A DNA stretch of 64,000 bases from Hydractinia symbiolongicarpus (Eukaryota; Cnidaria; Hydrozoa; Anthoathecata; Hydractiniidae), in the NCBI RefSeq assembly GCF_029227915.1, contig NC_079876.1, positions 3,102,001-3,166,000 on the forward strand. Direction: 5' to 3'. The position numbers and the translations under genes are program-made. Each line of letters starts with the position of its first letter. Position 1 is the stretch's first letter. Shown here in pieces: positions 38,301-52,169 of the stretch. The notes below the pieces were generated by a model. It was not told the DNA's origin. It ran no database searches and worked only from the letters and a program-made list of their open reading frames with translations.

Positions 38301-39020
38301 ACGAAAACCTGCGATTTCCCGTAAATCCTGGACTCGGCCCGTATAGTCAAAAGTATACAAAGAAAGTACTCAGGGAGTAAACTCATTTCCCAAACGATTT
38401 TTTAAATTATTTTTTCACCACTAAAACGTATGAGACTTGTAGTTTTCAAAAATGTTTTCATTTTTGATGAGACGCTGAATAAAAGAAGTTTAATCGCCGG
38501 CAAACGAAAACCTGCGATTTCCCGTAAATCCCGGACTCTGCCCGTATAGTCAAAAGTATACAAAGAAAGTACCCAGGGTGTAAACTCATTTCCCGAACGA
38601 TTTTTTAAATTATTTTTTCACCATTAAAACGCATGAAACGTGTAGTTTTCAAAAATGTTTTCATTTTTGATGAGACGATGAATAAAAGAAGTTTAATCGC
38701 CGGCAAACGAAAACCTGCGATTTCCCGTAAATCCCGTGCTCGGCCCGTATAGTCAAAAGTATACAAAGAAAGTACCCAGGGAGTAAACTCATTTCCCAAA
38801 TGATTTTTTAAATTATTATTTTACCACTAAAGCCCATGAGACTTGTAGATTTTAAAAATGTTTTTATTTTTGATGAGACGCTGAATAAAAGAAGTTTAAT
38901 CGCCGGCAAACGAAAACCTGCAATTTCCCGTAAATCCCGGAGTCGGCCCGTATAGTCAAAAGTATACAAAGAAAGTACCCAGGGAGTAAACTCATTTCCC
39001 AAACGATTTTTTAAATTATT
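35350..39020 (+). repeat. 11-mer HOR, 2,233 bp, one full and one partial copy
   Basis: About 35,350-36,790 matches about 37,583-39,020 at +2,233. Marks: CAAACTTATACAAGG near 35,709 and 37,942; AAAGTACTCAGGG near 36,130 and 38,363; CCCAAATGATTTTTT near 36,562 and 38,795; GGAGTCGGCCC near 36,708 and 38,941. Inside the first copy a 5-mer (1,015 bp) is repeated: about 36,170-36,575 matches 37,185-37,590. Confidence 0.78.
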
Positions 39021-39207
39021 ATTCCACCAGTAAAGCCCATGAGACTTGTAGTTTTTAAAAATGTGTTCATTTTTGATGAGACGCTGAATAAAAGAAGTTT
39101 AATCGCCGGCAAACGAAAACCCGCAATTTCCCGTAAATCCCGGTCTCGGCCCGTATAGTCAAACGTATACAAGAAAAGTACCCAGTGAGTAAACTCATTT
39201 CCCTAAC

Positions 39208-42200
39208 GAATTTTTAAATTATTTTTTCACCATTAAAACGCATGAGACTTGTAGTTTTCAAAAATGTTTTCATTTTTGATGAGACGCTGAATAAAAGAAG
39301 TTTAATCGCTGGCAAACAAAAACCTGCGATTTCCTGTAAATCCCGGACTCGGCCCGTATAGTCAAAAGTATACAAAGAAGGTACCCAGGGTGTAAACTCA
39401 TTTCCCGAACGATTTTTTAAATTATTATTTCACCACTAAAGCCCATGAGACTTGTAGTTTTTAAAAATGTTTTCATTTTTGATGAGACGCTGAATAAAAG
39501 AAGTTTAATCGCCGGCAAACGAAAACCTGCGATTTCCCGTAAATCCTGGACTCGGCCCGTATAGTCAAAAGTATACAAAGAAAGTACCCAGGGAGTAAAC
39601 TCATTTCCCAAACGATTTTTTAAATTATGTTTTCACCACTAAAACGTATGAGACTTGTAGTTTTCAAAAATGTTTTCATTTTTGATGAGACGCTGAATAA
39701 AAGAAGTTTAATCGCCGGCAAACGAAAACCTGCGATTTCCCGTAAATCCCGGACTCGGCCCGTATAGTCAAAAGTATACAAAGAAAGTACCCAGGGTGTA
39801 AACTCATTTCCCGAACGATTTTTTAAATTATTTTTTCACCACTAAAACGCATGAGACGTGTAGTTTTCAAAAATGTTTTCATTTTTGATGAGACGATGAA
39901 TAAAAGAAGTTTTATCGCCGGCAATCGAAAACCTGCGATTTCCCGTAAATCCCGGACTCGGCCCGTATAGTCAAAAGTATACAAAGAAAGTACCCAGGGA
40001 GTAAACTCATTTCCCAAACGATTTTTTAAATTATTATTTCACCACTAAAGCCCATGAGACTTGTAGATTTTAAAAATGTTTTCATTTTTGATGAGACGCT
40101 ATATAAAAGAAGTTTAATCGCCGGCAAACGAAAACCGCAATTTCCCGTAAATCCCGGTCTCGGCCAGTATAGTCGAATGTATACAAAGAAAGTACCCAGG
40201 AAGTAAACTCATTTCCCGAACGATTTTTTAAATTTTTTTTTCACCACTAAAACGCATGAGACTTGTAGTTTTTAAAAATGTTTTCATTTTTGATGAGACG
40301 CTGAATAAAACAAGTTTAATCGCCGGCAAACCAAAACCTGCGATTTCCCGTAAATCCCGGACTCGGCCCGTATAGTCAAAAGTATACAAAGAAAGTACCC
40401 AGGGAGTAAACTAATTTCCCAAACGATTTTTTAAATTATTATTTCACCACTAAAGCCCATGAGACTTGTAGATTTTAAAAATGTTTTCATTTTTGATGAG
40501 ACGCTAAATAAAAGAAGTTTAATCGCCGGCAAACGAAAACCGCAATTTCCCGTAAATCCCGGTCTCGGCCAGTATAGTCAAAAGTATACAAAGAAAGTAA
40601 CCAGGGTGTAAACTCATTTCCCGAACGATTTTTTAAATTATTTTTTCACCACTAAAACGCATGAGACGTGTAGTTTTCAAAAATGTTTTCATTTTTGATG
40701 AGACGATGTATAAAAGAAGTTTAATCGCCGGCAAACGAAAACCTGCGATTTCCCGTAAATCCCGTGCTCGGCCCGTATAGTCAAAAGTATACAAAGAAAG
40801 TACCCAGGGAGTAAACTCATTTCCCAAACGATTTTTTAAATTATTATTTCACCACTAAAGCCCATGAGACTTGTAGATTTTAAAAATATTTTCATTTTTG
40901 ATGAGACGCTAAATAAAAGAAGTTTAATCGCCGGCAAACGAAAACCGCAATTTCCCGTAAATCCCGGTCTCGGCCAGTATAGTCGAATGTATACAAAGAA
41001 AGTACCCAGGAAGTAAACTCATTTCCCGAACGATTTTTTAAGTTATTATTTCACCACTAAAGCCCATGAGACTTGTAGTTTTTAAAAATGTTTTCATTTT
41101 TGATGAGACGCTGAATAAAAGAAGTTTAATCGCCGGCAAACGAAAACCTGCGATTTCCCGTAAATCCCGTGCTCGGCCCGTATAGTCAAAAGTATACAAA
41201 GAAAGTACCCAGGGAGTAAACTCATTTCCCAAACGATTTTTTAAATTATTATTTCACCACTAAAGCCCATGAGACTTGTAGATTTTAAAAATATTTTCAT
41301 TTTTGATGAGACGCTAAATAAAAGAAGTTTAATCGCCGGCAAACGAAAACCGCAATTTCCCGTAAATCCCGGTCTCGGCCAGTATAGTCGAATGTATACA
41401 AAGAAAGTACCCAGGAAGTAAACTCATTTCCCGAACGAATTTTTAAATTATTTTTTCACCATTAAAACGCATGAGACTTGTAGTTTTCAAAAATGTTTTC
41501 ATTTTTGATGAGACGCTGAATAAAAGAAGTTTAATCGCTTGCAAACAAAAACCTGCGATTTCCTGTAAATCCCGGACTCGGCCCGTATAGTCAAAAGTAT
41601 ACAAAGAAGGTACCCAGGGTGTAAACTCATTTCCCGAACGATTTTTTAAATTATTATTTCACCACTAAAGCCCATGAGACTTGTAGTTTTTAAAAATGTT
41701 TTCATTTTTGATGAGACGCTGAATAAAAGAAGTTTAATCGCCGGCAAACGAAAACCTGCGATTTCCCGTAAATCCTGGACTCGGCCCGTATAGTCAAAAG
41801 TATACAAAGAAAGTACCCAGGGAGTAAACTCATTTCCCAAACGATTTTTTAAATTATGTTTTCACCACTAAAACGTATGAGACTTGTAGTTTTCAAAAAT
41901 GTTTTCATTTTTGATGAGACGCTGAATAAAAGAAGTTTAATCGCCGGCAAACGAAAACCTGCGATTTCCCGTAAATCCCGGACTCGGCCCGTATAGTCAA
42001 AAGTATACAAAGAAAGTACCCAGGGTGTAAACTCATTTCCCGAACGATTTTTTAAATTATTTTTTCACCACTAAAACGCATGAGACGTGTAGTTTTCAAA
42101 AATGTTTTCATTTTTGATGAGACGATGAATAAAAGAAGTTTTATCGCCGGCAATCGAAAACCTGCGATTTCCCGTAAATCCCGGACTCGGCCCGTATAGT

Positions 42201-43665
42201 CAAAAGTATACAAAGAAAGTACCCAGGGAGTAAACTCATTTCCCAAACGATTTTTTAAATTATTATTTCACCACTAAAGCCCATGAGACTTGTAGATTTT
42301 AAAAATGTTTTCATTTTTGATGAGACGCTATATAAAAGAAGTTTAATCGCCGGCAAACGAAAACCGCAATTTCCCGTAAATCCCGGTCTCGGCCAGTATA
42401 GTCGAATGTATACAAAGAAAGTACCCAGGAAGTAAACTCATTTCCCGAACGATTTTTTAAATTTTTTTTTCACCACTAAAACGCATGAGACTTGTAGTTT
42501 TTAAAAATGTTTTCATTTTTGATGAGACGCTGAATAAAACAAGTTTAATCGCCGGCAAACCAAAACCTGCGATTTCCCGTAAATCCCGGACTCGGCCCGT
42601 ATAGTCAAAAGTATACAAAGAAAGTACCCAGGGAGTAAACTAATTTCCCAAACGATTTTTTAAATTATTATTTCACCACTAAAGCCCATGAGACTTGTAG
42701 ATTTTAAAAATGTTTTCATTTTTGATGAGACGCTAAATAAAAGAAGTTTAATCGCCGGCAAACGAAAACCGCAATTTCCCGTAAATCCCGGTCTCGGCCA
42801 GTATAGTCAAAAGTATACAAAGAAAGTAACCAGGGTGTAAACTCATTTCCCGAACGATTTTTTAAATTATTTTTTCACCACTAAAACGCATGAGACGTGT
42901 AGTTTTCAAAAATGTTTTCATTTTTGATGAGACGATGTATAAAAGAAGTTTAATCGCCGGCAAACGAAAACCTGCGATTTCCCGTAAATCCCGTGCTCGG
43001 CCCGTATAGTCAAAAGTATACAAAGAAAGTACCCAGGGAGTAAACTCATTTCCCAAACGATTTTTTAAATTATTATTTCACCACTAAAGCCCATGAGACT
43101 TGTAGATTTTAAAAATATTTTCATTTTTGATGAGACGCTAAATAAAAGAAGTTTAATCGCCGGCAAACGAAAACCGCAATTTCCCGTAAATCCCGGTCTC
43201 GGCCAGTATAGTCGAATGTATACAAAGAAAGTACCCAGGAAGTAAACTCATTTCCCGAACGATTTTTTAAATTATTATTTCACCACTAAAGCCCATGAGA
43301 CTTGTAGTTTTTAAAAATGTTTTCATTTTTGATGAGACGCTGAATAAAAGAAGTTTAATCGCCGGCAAACGAAAACCTGCGATTTCCCGTAAATCCCGTG
43401 CTCGGCCCGTATAGTCAAAAGTATACAAAGAAAGTACCCAGGGAGTAAACTCATTTCCCAAACGATTTTTTAAATTATTATTTCACCACTAAAGCCCATG
43501 AGACTTGTAGATTTTAAAAATATTTTCATTTTTGATGAGACGCTAAATAAAAGAAGTTTAATCGCCGGCAAACGAAAACCGCAATTTCCCGTAAATCCCG
43601 GTCTCGGCCAGTATAGTCGAATGTATACAAAGAAAGTACCCAGGAAGTAAACTCATTTCCCGAAC
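39208..43665 (+). repeat. 11-mer HOR, 2,229 bp, two nearly identical tandem copies
   Basis: Copy 1 is about 39,208-41,436 and copy 2 about 41,437-43,665. I found very few differences, such as AATCGCTGGC (39,305) against AATCGCTTGC (41,534) and TTTTTTAAGTTATT (near 41,035) against TTTTTTAAATTATT. The unit is 4 bp short of 11 x 203 because it includes 202-bp monomers. The 202-bp class (AAAACCGCAATTT) first appears here, near 40,127. Confidence 0.85.
40100..40109 (+). other. TATATAAAAG in a variant monomer
   Basis: The common GCTGAATAAAAG is changed to GCTATATAAAAG, a good match to a eukaryotic TATA box. The same change recurs at 42,329-42,338, 46,585-46,594, 48,004-48,013, 49,422-49,431 and 50,841-50,850, always in the same HOR position. 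A related TATAAAAG occurs at 40,709-40,716 and its HOR copies. No initiator or downstream gene is visible, so promoter activity is only a possibility. Confidence 0.3.
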
Positions 43666-45292
43666 GATTTTTTAAATTATTATTTCACCACTAAAGCCCA
43701 TGAGACTTGTAGTTTTTAAAAATGTTTTCATTTTTGATGAGACGCTGAATAAAAGAAGTTTAATCGCCGGCAAACGAAAACCCGCAATTTCCCGTAAATC
43801 CCGGACTCGCCCCGTATAGTCAAAAGTATACAAAGAAAGTACCCAGGGTGTAAACTCATTTCCCGAACGATTTTTTAAATTATTATTTCACCACTAAAGC
43901 CCATGAGACTTGTAGTTTTTAAAAATGTTTTCATTTTTGATGAGACGCTGAATAAAAGAAGTTTAAACGCCGGCAAACGAAAACCCGCGACTTCCCGTAA
44001 ATCCCGGACTCGGCCCGTATAGTCAAAAGTATACAAAGAAAGTACCCAGGGAGTAAACTCATTTCCCGAACGATTTTTTAAATTATTTTTTCACCACTAA
44101 AACGCATGAGACGTGTAGTTTTCAAAAATGTTTTCATTTTTGATGAGACGATGTATAAAAGAAGTTTAATCGCCGGCAAACGAAAACCTGCGATTTCCCG
44201 TAAATCCCGTGCTCGGCCCGTATAGTCAAAAGTATACAAAGAAAGTACCCAGGGAGTAAACTCATTTCCCAAACGATTTTTTAAATTATTATTTCACCAC
44301 TAAAGCCCATGAGACTTGTAGATTTTAAAAATATTTTCATTTTTGATGAGACGCTAAATAAAAGAAGTTTAATCGCCGGCAAACGAAAACCGCAATTTCC
44401 CGTAAATCCCGGTCTCGGCCAGTATAGTCGAATGTATACAAAGAAAGTACCCAGGAAGTAAACTCATTTCCCGAACGATTTTTTAAATTATTATTTCACC
44501 ACTAAAGCCCATGAGACTTGTAGTTTTTAAAAATGTTTTCATTTTTGATGAGACGCTGAATAAAAGAAGTTTAATCGCCGGCAAACGAAAACCTGCGATT
44601 TCCCGTAAATCCCGTGCTCGGCCCGTATAGTCAAAAGTATACAAAGAAAGTACCCAGGGAGTAAACTCATTTCCCAAACGATTTTTTAAATTATTATTTC
44701 ACCACTAAAGCCCATGAGACTTGTAGATTTTAAAAATATTTTCATTTTTGATGAGACGCTAAATAAAAGAAGTTTAATCGCCGGCAAACGAAAACCGCAA
44801 TTTCCCGTAAATCCCGGTCTCGGCCAGTATAGTCGAATGTATACAAAGAAAGTACCCAGGAAGTAAACTCATTTCCCGAACGATTTTTTAAATTATTATT
44901 TCACCACTAAAGCCCATGAGACTTGTAGTTTTTAAAAATGTTTTCATTTTTGATGAGACGCTGAATAAAAGAAGTTTAATCGCCGGCAAACGAAAACCCG
45001 CAATTTCCCGTAAATCCCGGACTCGCCCCGTATAGTCAAAAGTATACAAAGAAAGTACCCAGGGTGTAAACTCATTTCCCGAACGATTTTTTAAATTATT
45101 ATTTCACCACTAAAGCCCATGAGACTTGTAGTTTTTAAAAATGTTTTCATTTTTGATGAGACGCTGAATAAAAGAAGTTTAAACGCCGGCAAACGAAAAC
45201 CCGCGACTTCCCGTAAATCCCGGACTCGGCCCGTATAGTCAAAAGTATACAAAGAAAGTACCCAGGGAGTAAACTCATTTCCCGAACGATTT
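42860..45292 (+). repeat. 6-mer HOR, 1,216 bp, two tandem copies
   Basis: About 42,860-44,076 is repeated at 44,077-45,292 and overlaps the end of the preceding 11-mer. GACGATGTATAAAAG recurs near 42,932 and 44,148. GTTTAAACGCCGG recurs near 43,962 and 45,178. GACTCGCCCCGTATAG recurs near 43,804 and 45,020. Within each copy, 203-bp and 202-bp monomers alternate as 405-bp dimers. Confidence 0.8.
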
Positions 45293-45884
45293 TTTAAAAT
45301 ATTTTTTCACCACTAAAACGCATGAGACTTGTAGTTTTCAAAAATGTTTTCAATTTTGATGAGACGCTGAATAAAAGAAGTTTAATCGCCGGCAAACGAA
45401 AACCTGCGATTTCCCGTAAATCCCGTGCTCGGCCCGTATAGTCAAAAGTATACAAAGAAAGTACCCAGGGAGTAAACTCATTTCCCAAACGATTTTTTAA
45501 ATTATTATTTCACCACTAAAGCCCATGAGACTTGTAGATTTTAAAAATGTTTTCATTTTTGATGAGACGCTAAATAAAAGAAGTTTAATCGCCGGCAAAC
45601 GAAAACCGCAATTTCCCGTAAATCCCGGTCTCGGCCAGTATAGTCGAATGTATACAAAGAAAGTACCCAGGAAGTAAACTCATTTCCCGAACGATTTTTT
45701 AAATTTTTTTTTCACCACTAAAACGCATGAGACTTGTAGTTTTCAAAAATGTTTTCATTTTTGATGAGACGCTGAATAAAAGAAGTTTAATCGCTGGCAA
45801 ACGAAAACCTGCGATTTCCTGTAAATCCCGGACTCGGCCCGTATAGTCAAAAGTATACAAAGAAGGTACCCAGGGTGTAAACTC
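45293..45884 (+). repeat. Segment reused near 52.2 kb and 60.1 kb
   Basis: Monomers with TTTTTTAAAATATTTTTTC and GTTTTCAATTTTGATG start near 45,287. The same monomer appears near 52,178, 53,798 and 60,076. The preceding GTTTAAACGCC monomer travels with it (near 45,178, 52,069 and 59,968). Offsets are 6,891 and then 7,898 bp. No non-satellite sequence is present. Confidence 0.72.
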
Positions 45885-48800
45885 ATTTCCCGAACGATTT
45901 TTTAAATTATTATTTCACCACTAAAGCCCATGAGACTTGTAGTTTTTAAAAATGTTTTCATTTTTGATGAGACGCTGAATAAAAGAAGTTTAATCGCCGG
46001 CAAACGAAAACCTGCGATTTCCCGTAAATCCTGGACTCGGCCCGTATAGTCAAAAGTATACAAAGAAAGTACCCAGGGAGTAAACTCATTTCCCAAACGA
46101 TTTTTTAAATTATGTTTTCACCACTAAAACGTATGAGACTTGTAGTTTTCAAAAATGTTTTCATTTTTGATGAGACGCTGAATAAAAGAAGTTTAATCGC
46201 CGGCAAACGAAAACCTGCGATTTCCCTTAAATCCCGGACTCGGCCCGTATAGTCAAAAGTATACAAAGAAAGTACCCAGGGTGTAAACTCATTTCCCGAA
46301 CGATTTTTTAAATTATTTTTTCACCACTAAAACGCATGAGACGTGTAGTTTTCAAAAATGTTTTCATTTTTGATGAGACGATGAATAAAAGAAGTTTTAT
46401 CGCCGGCAATCGAAAACCTGCGATTTCCCGTAAATCCCGGACTCGGCCCGTATAGTCAAAAGTATACAAAGAAAGTACCTAGGGAGTAAACTCATTTCCC
46501 AAACGATTTTTTAAATTATTATTTCACCACTAAAGCCCATGAGACTTGTAGATTTTAAAAATGTTTTCATTTTTGATGAGACGCTATATAAAAGAAGTTT
46601 AATCGCCGGCAAACGAAAACCGCAATTTCCCGTAAATCCCGGTCTCGGCCAGTATAGTCGAATGTATACAAAGAAAGTACCCAGGAAGTAAACTCATTTC
46701 CCGAACGATTTTTTAAATTTTTTTTTCACCACTAAAACGCATGAGACTTGTAGTTTTTAAAAATGTTTTCATTTTTGATGAGACGCTGAATAAAACAAGT
46801 TTAATCGCCGGCAAACCAAAACCTGCGATTTCCCGTAAATCCCGGACTCGGCCCGTATAGTCAAAAGTATACAAAGAAAGTACCCAGGGAGTAAACTAAT
46901 TTCCCAAACGATTTTTTAAATTATTATTTCACCACTAAAGCCCATGAGACTTGTAGATTTTAAAAATGTTTTCATTTTTGATGAGACGCTAAATAAAAGA
47001 AGTTTAATCGCCGGCAAACGAAAACCGCAATTTCCCGTAAATCCCGGTCTCGGCCAGTATAGTCAAAAGTATACAAAGAAAGTAACCAGGGTGTAAACTC
47101 ATTTCCCGAACGATTTTTTAAATTATTTTTTCACCACTAAAACGCATGAGACGTGTAGTTTTCAAAAATGTTTTCATTTTTGATGAGACGATGAATAAAA
47201 GAAGTTTAATCGCCGGCAAACGAAAACCTGCGATTTCCCGTAAATCCCGTGCTCGGCCCGTATAGTCAAAAGTATACAAAGAAAGTACCCAGGGAGTAAA
47301 TTCATTTCCCGAACGATTTTTTAAATTATTATTTCACCACTAAAGCCCATGAGACTTGTAGTTTTTAAAAATGTTTTCATTTTTGATGAGACGCTGAATA
47401 AAAGAAGTTTAATCGCCGGCAAACGAAAACCTGCGATTTCCCGTAAATCCTGGACTCGGCCCGTATAGTCAAAAGTATACAAAGAAAGTACCCAGGGAGT
47501 AAACTCATTTCCCAAACGATTTTTTAAATTATGTTTTCACCACTAAAACGTATGAGACTTGTAGTTTTCAAAAATGTTTTCATTTTTGATGAGACGCTGA
47601 ATAAAAGAAGTTTAATCGCCGGCAAACGAAAACCTGCGATTTCCCTTAAATCCCGGACTCGGCCCGTATAGTCAAAAGTATACAAAGAAAGTACCCAGGG
47701 TGTAAACTCATTTCCCGAACGATTTTTTAAATTATTTTTTCACCACTAAAACGCATGAGACGTGTAGTTTTCAAAAATGTTTTCATTTTTGATGAGACGA
47801 TGAATAAAAGAAGTTTTATCGCCGGCAATCGAAAACCTGCGATTTCCCGTAAATCCGAGACTCGGCCCGTATAGTCAAAAGTATACAAAGAAAGTACCTA
47901 GGGAGTAAACTCATTTCCCAAACGATTTTTTAAATTATTATTTCACCACTAAAGCCCATGAGACTTGTAGATTTTAAAAATGTTTTCATTTTTGATGAGA
48001 CGCTATATAAAAGAAGTTTAATCGCCGGCAAACGAAAACCGCAATTTCCCGTAAATCCCGGTCTCGGCCAGTATAGTCGAATGTATACAAAGAAAGTACC
48101 CAGGAAGTAAACTCATTTCCCGAACGATTTTTTAAATTTTTTTTTCACCACTAAAACGCATGAGACTTGTAGTTTTTAAAAATGTTTTCATTTTTGATGA
48201 GACGCTGAATAAAACAAGTTTAATCGCCGGCAAACCAAAACCTGCGATTTCCCGTAAATCCCGGACTCGGCCCGTATAGTCAAAAGTATACAAAGAAAGT
48301 ACCCAGGGAGTAAACTAATTTCCCAAACGATTTTTTAAATTATTATTTCACCACTAAAGCCCATGAGACTTGTAGATTTTAAAAATGTTTTCATTTTTGA
48401 TGAGACGCTAAATAAAAGAAGTTTAATCGCCGGCAAACGAAAACCGCAATTTCCCGTAAATCCCGGTCTCGGCCAGTATAGTCAAATGTATACAAAGAAA
48501 GTAACCAGGGTGTAAACTCATTTCCCGAACGATTTTTTAAATTATTTTTTCACCACTAAAACGCATGAGACGTGTAGTTTTCAAAAATGTTTTCATTTTT
48601 GATGAGACGATGAATAAAAGAAGTTTAATCGCCGGCAAACGAAAACCTGCGATTTCCCGTAAATCCCGTGCTCGGCCCGTATAGTCAAAAGTATACAAAG
48701 AAAGTACCCAGGGAGTAAACTCATTTCCCAAACGATTTTTTAAATTATTATTTCACCACTAAAGCCCATGAGACTTGTAGATTTTAAAAATATTTTCATT

Positions 48801-51800
48801 TTTGATGAGACGCTAAATAAAAGAAGTTTAATCGCCGGCAAACGAAAACCGCAATTTCCCGTAAATCCCGGTCTCGGCCAGTATAGTCGAATGTATACAA
48901 AGAAAGTACCCAGGAAGTAAACTCATTTCCCGAACGATTTTTTAAATTTTTTTTTCACCACTAAAACGCATGAGACTTGTAGTTTTTAAAAATGTTTTCA
49001 TTTTTGATGAGACGCTGAATAAAAGAAGTTTAATCGCCGGCAAACGAAAACCTGCGATTTCCCTTAAATCCCGGACTCGGCCCGTATAGTCAAAAGTATA
49101 CAAAGAAAGTACCCAGGGTGTAAACTCATTTCCCGAACGATTTTTTAAATTATTTTTTCACCACTAAAACGCATGAGACGTGTAGTTTTCAAAAATGTTT
49201 TCATTTTTGATGAGACGATGAATAAAAGAAGTTTTATCGCCGGCAATCGAAAACCTGCGATTTCCCGTAAATCCCGGACTCGGCCCGTATAGTCAAAAGT
49301 ATACAAAGAAAGTACCTAGGGAGTAAACTCATTTCCCAAACGATTTTTTAAATTATTATTTCACCACTAAAGCCCATGAGACTTGTAGATTTTAAAAATG
49401 TTTTCATTTTTGATGAGACGCTATATAAAAGAAGTTTAATCGCCGGCAAACGAAAACCGCAATTTCCCGTAAATCCCGGTCTCGGCCAGTATAGTCGAAT
49501 GTATACAAAGAAAGTACCCAGGAAGTAAACTCATTTCCCGAACGATTTTTTAAATTTTTTTTTCACCACTAAAACGCATGAGACTTGTAGTTTTTAAAAA
49601 TGTTTTCATTTTTGATGAGACGCTGAATAAAACAAGTTTAATCGCCGGCAAACCAAAACCTGCGATTTCCCGTAAATCCCGGACTCGGCCCGTATAGTCA
49701 AAAGTATACAAAGAAAGTACCCAGGGAGTAAACTAATTTCCCAAACGATTTTTTAAATTATTATTTCACCACTAAAGCCCATGAGACTTGTAGATTTTAA
49801 AAATGTTTTCATTTTTGATGAGACGCTAAATAAAAGAAGTTTAATCGCCGGCAAACGAAAACCGCAATTTCCCGTAAATCCCGGTCTCGGCCAGTATAGT
49901 CAAAAGTATACAAAGAAAGTAACCAGGGTGTAAACTCATTTCCCGAACGATTTTTTAAATTATTTTTTCACCACTAAAACGCATGAGACGTGTAGTTTTC
50001 AAAAATGTTTTCATTTTTGATGAGACGATGAATAAAAGAAGTTTAATCGCCGGCAAACGAAAACCTGCGATTTCCCGTAAATCCCGTGCTCGGCCCGTAT
50101 AGTCAAAAGTATACAAAGAAAGTACCCAGGGAGTAAATTCATTTCCCGAACGATTTTTTAAATTATTATTTCACCACTAAAGCCCATGAGACTTGTAGTT
50201 TTTAAAAATGTTTTCATTTTTGATGAGACGCTGAATAAAAGAAGTTTAATCGCCGGCAAACGAAAACCTGCGATTTCCCGTAAATCCTGGACTCGGCCCG
50301 TATAGTCAAAAGTATACAAAGAAAGTACCCAGGGAGTAAACTCATTTCCCAAACGATTTTTTAAATTATGTTTTCACCACTAAAACGTATGAGACTTGTA
50401 GTTTTCAAAAATGTTTTCATTTTTGATGAGACGCTGAATAAAAGAAGTTTAATCGCCGGCAAACGAAAACCTGCGATTTCCCTTAAATCCCGGACTCGGC
50501 CCGTATAGTCAAAAGTATACAAAGAAAGTACCCAGGGTGTAAACTCATTTCCCGAACGATTTTTTAAATTATTTTTTCACCACTAAAACGCATGAGACGT
50601 GTAGTTTTCAAAAATGTTTTCATTTTTGATGAGACGATGAATAAAAGAAGTTTTATCGCCGGCAATCGAAAACCTGCGATTTCCCGTAAATCCGAGACTC
50701 GGCCCGTATAGTCAAAAGTATACAAAGAAAGTACCTAGGGAGTAAACTCATTTCCCAAACGATTTTTTAAATTATTATTTCACCACTAAAGCCCATGAGA
50801 CTTGTAGATTTTAAAAATGTTTTCATTTTTGATGAGACGCTATATAAAAGAAGTTTAATCGCCGGCAAACGAAAACCGCAATTTCCCGTAAATCCCGGTC
50901 TCGGCCAGTATAGTCGAATGTATACAAAGAAAGTACCCAGGAAGTAAACTCATTTCCCGAACGATTTTTTAAATTTTTTTTTCACCACTAAAACGCATGA
51001 GACTTGTAGTTTTTAAAAATGTTTTCATTTTTGATGAGACGCTGAATAAAACAAGTTTAATCGCCGGCAAACCAAAACCTGCGATTTCCCGTAAATCCCG
51101 GACTCGGCCCGTATAGTCAAAAGTATACAAAGAAAGTACCCAGGGAGTAAACTAATTTCCCAAACGATTTTTTAAATTATTATTTCACCACTAAAGCCCA
51201 TGAGACTTGTAGATTTTAAAAATGTTTTCATTTTTGATGAGACGCTAAATAAAAGAAGTTTAATCGCCGGCAAACGAAAACCGCAATTTCCCGTAAATCC
51301 CGGTCTCGGCCAGTATAGTCAAATGTATACAAAGAAAGTAACCAGGGTGTAAACTCATTTCCCGAACGATTTTTTAAATTATTTTTTCACCACTAAAACG
51401 CATGAGACGTGTAGTTTTCAAAAATGTTTTCATTTTTGATGAGACGATGAATAAAAGAAGTTTAATCGCCGGCAAACGAAAACCTGCGATTTCCCGTAAA
51501 TCCCGTGCTCGGCCCGTATAGTCAAAAGTATACAAAGAAAGTACCCAGGGAGTAAACTCATTTCCCAAACGATTTTTTAAATTATTATTTCACCACTAAA
51601 GCCCATGAGACTTGTAGATTTTAAAAATATTTTCATTTTTGATGAGACGCTAAATAAAAGAAGTTTAATCGCCGGCAAACGAAAACCGCAATTTCCCGTA
51701 AATCCCGGTCTCGGCCAGTATAGTCGAATGTATACAAAGAAAGTACCCAGGAAGTAAACTCATTTCCCGAACGATTTTTTAAATTTTTTTTTCACCACTA

Positions 51801-51885
51801 AAACGCATGAGACTTGTAGTTTTTAAAAATGTTTTCATTTTTGATGAGACCCTGAATAAAAGAAGTTTAATCGCCGGCAAACGAA
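45885..51885 (+). repeat. 7-mer HOR (1,419 bp) nested in a 14-mer (2,837 bp)
   Basis: GTACCTAGGG (AvrII-like CCTAGG) marks four copies near 46,477, 47,896, 49,315 and 50,733. GTTTTATCGCCGGCAATCG and CCCTTAAATCCCGG also recur four times at the same spacing. Copies alternate: AAATCCGAGACTCGG occurs only in the second and fourth (near 47,853 and 50,690), and GTCAAATGTATAC only near 48,481 and 51,318. The 14-mer is therefore two diverged 7-mers amplified as one unit. Confidence 0.87.
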
Positions 51886-52169
51886 AATTCGCAATTTCCC
51901 GTAAATCCCGGACTCGCCCCGTATAGTCAAAAGTATACAAAGAAAGTACCCAGGGTGTAAACTCATTTCCCGAACGATTTTTTAAATTATTATTTCACCA
52001 CTAAAGCCCATGAGACTTGTAGTTTTTAAAAATGTTTTCATTTTTGATGAGACGCTGAATAAAAGAAGTTTAAACGCCGGCAAACGAAAACCCGCGACTT
52101 CCCGTAAATCCCGGACTCGGCCCGTATAGTCAAAAGTATACAAAGAAAGTACCCAGGGAGTAAACTCAT
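51886..52169 (+). repeat. Copy of the 45.0-45.3 kb segment
   Basis: This follows 44,995-45,278 at +6,891: CCGGACTCGCCCCGTATAG, then GTTTAAACGCCGGC and CGCGACTTCCCG. One private variant GAAAATTCGCAATTT occurs near 51,883. It links the 14-mer block to the 8-mer block. Confidence 0.68.

Noticed and set aside
45885-51885. Assembly artefact producing the near-identical HOR copies
   Set aside because: This cannot be excluded from sequence alone, but private variants that alternate between copies and partial copies with different breakpoints argue against simple read-level duplication.
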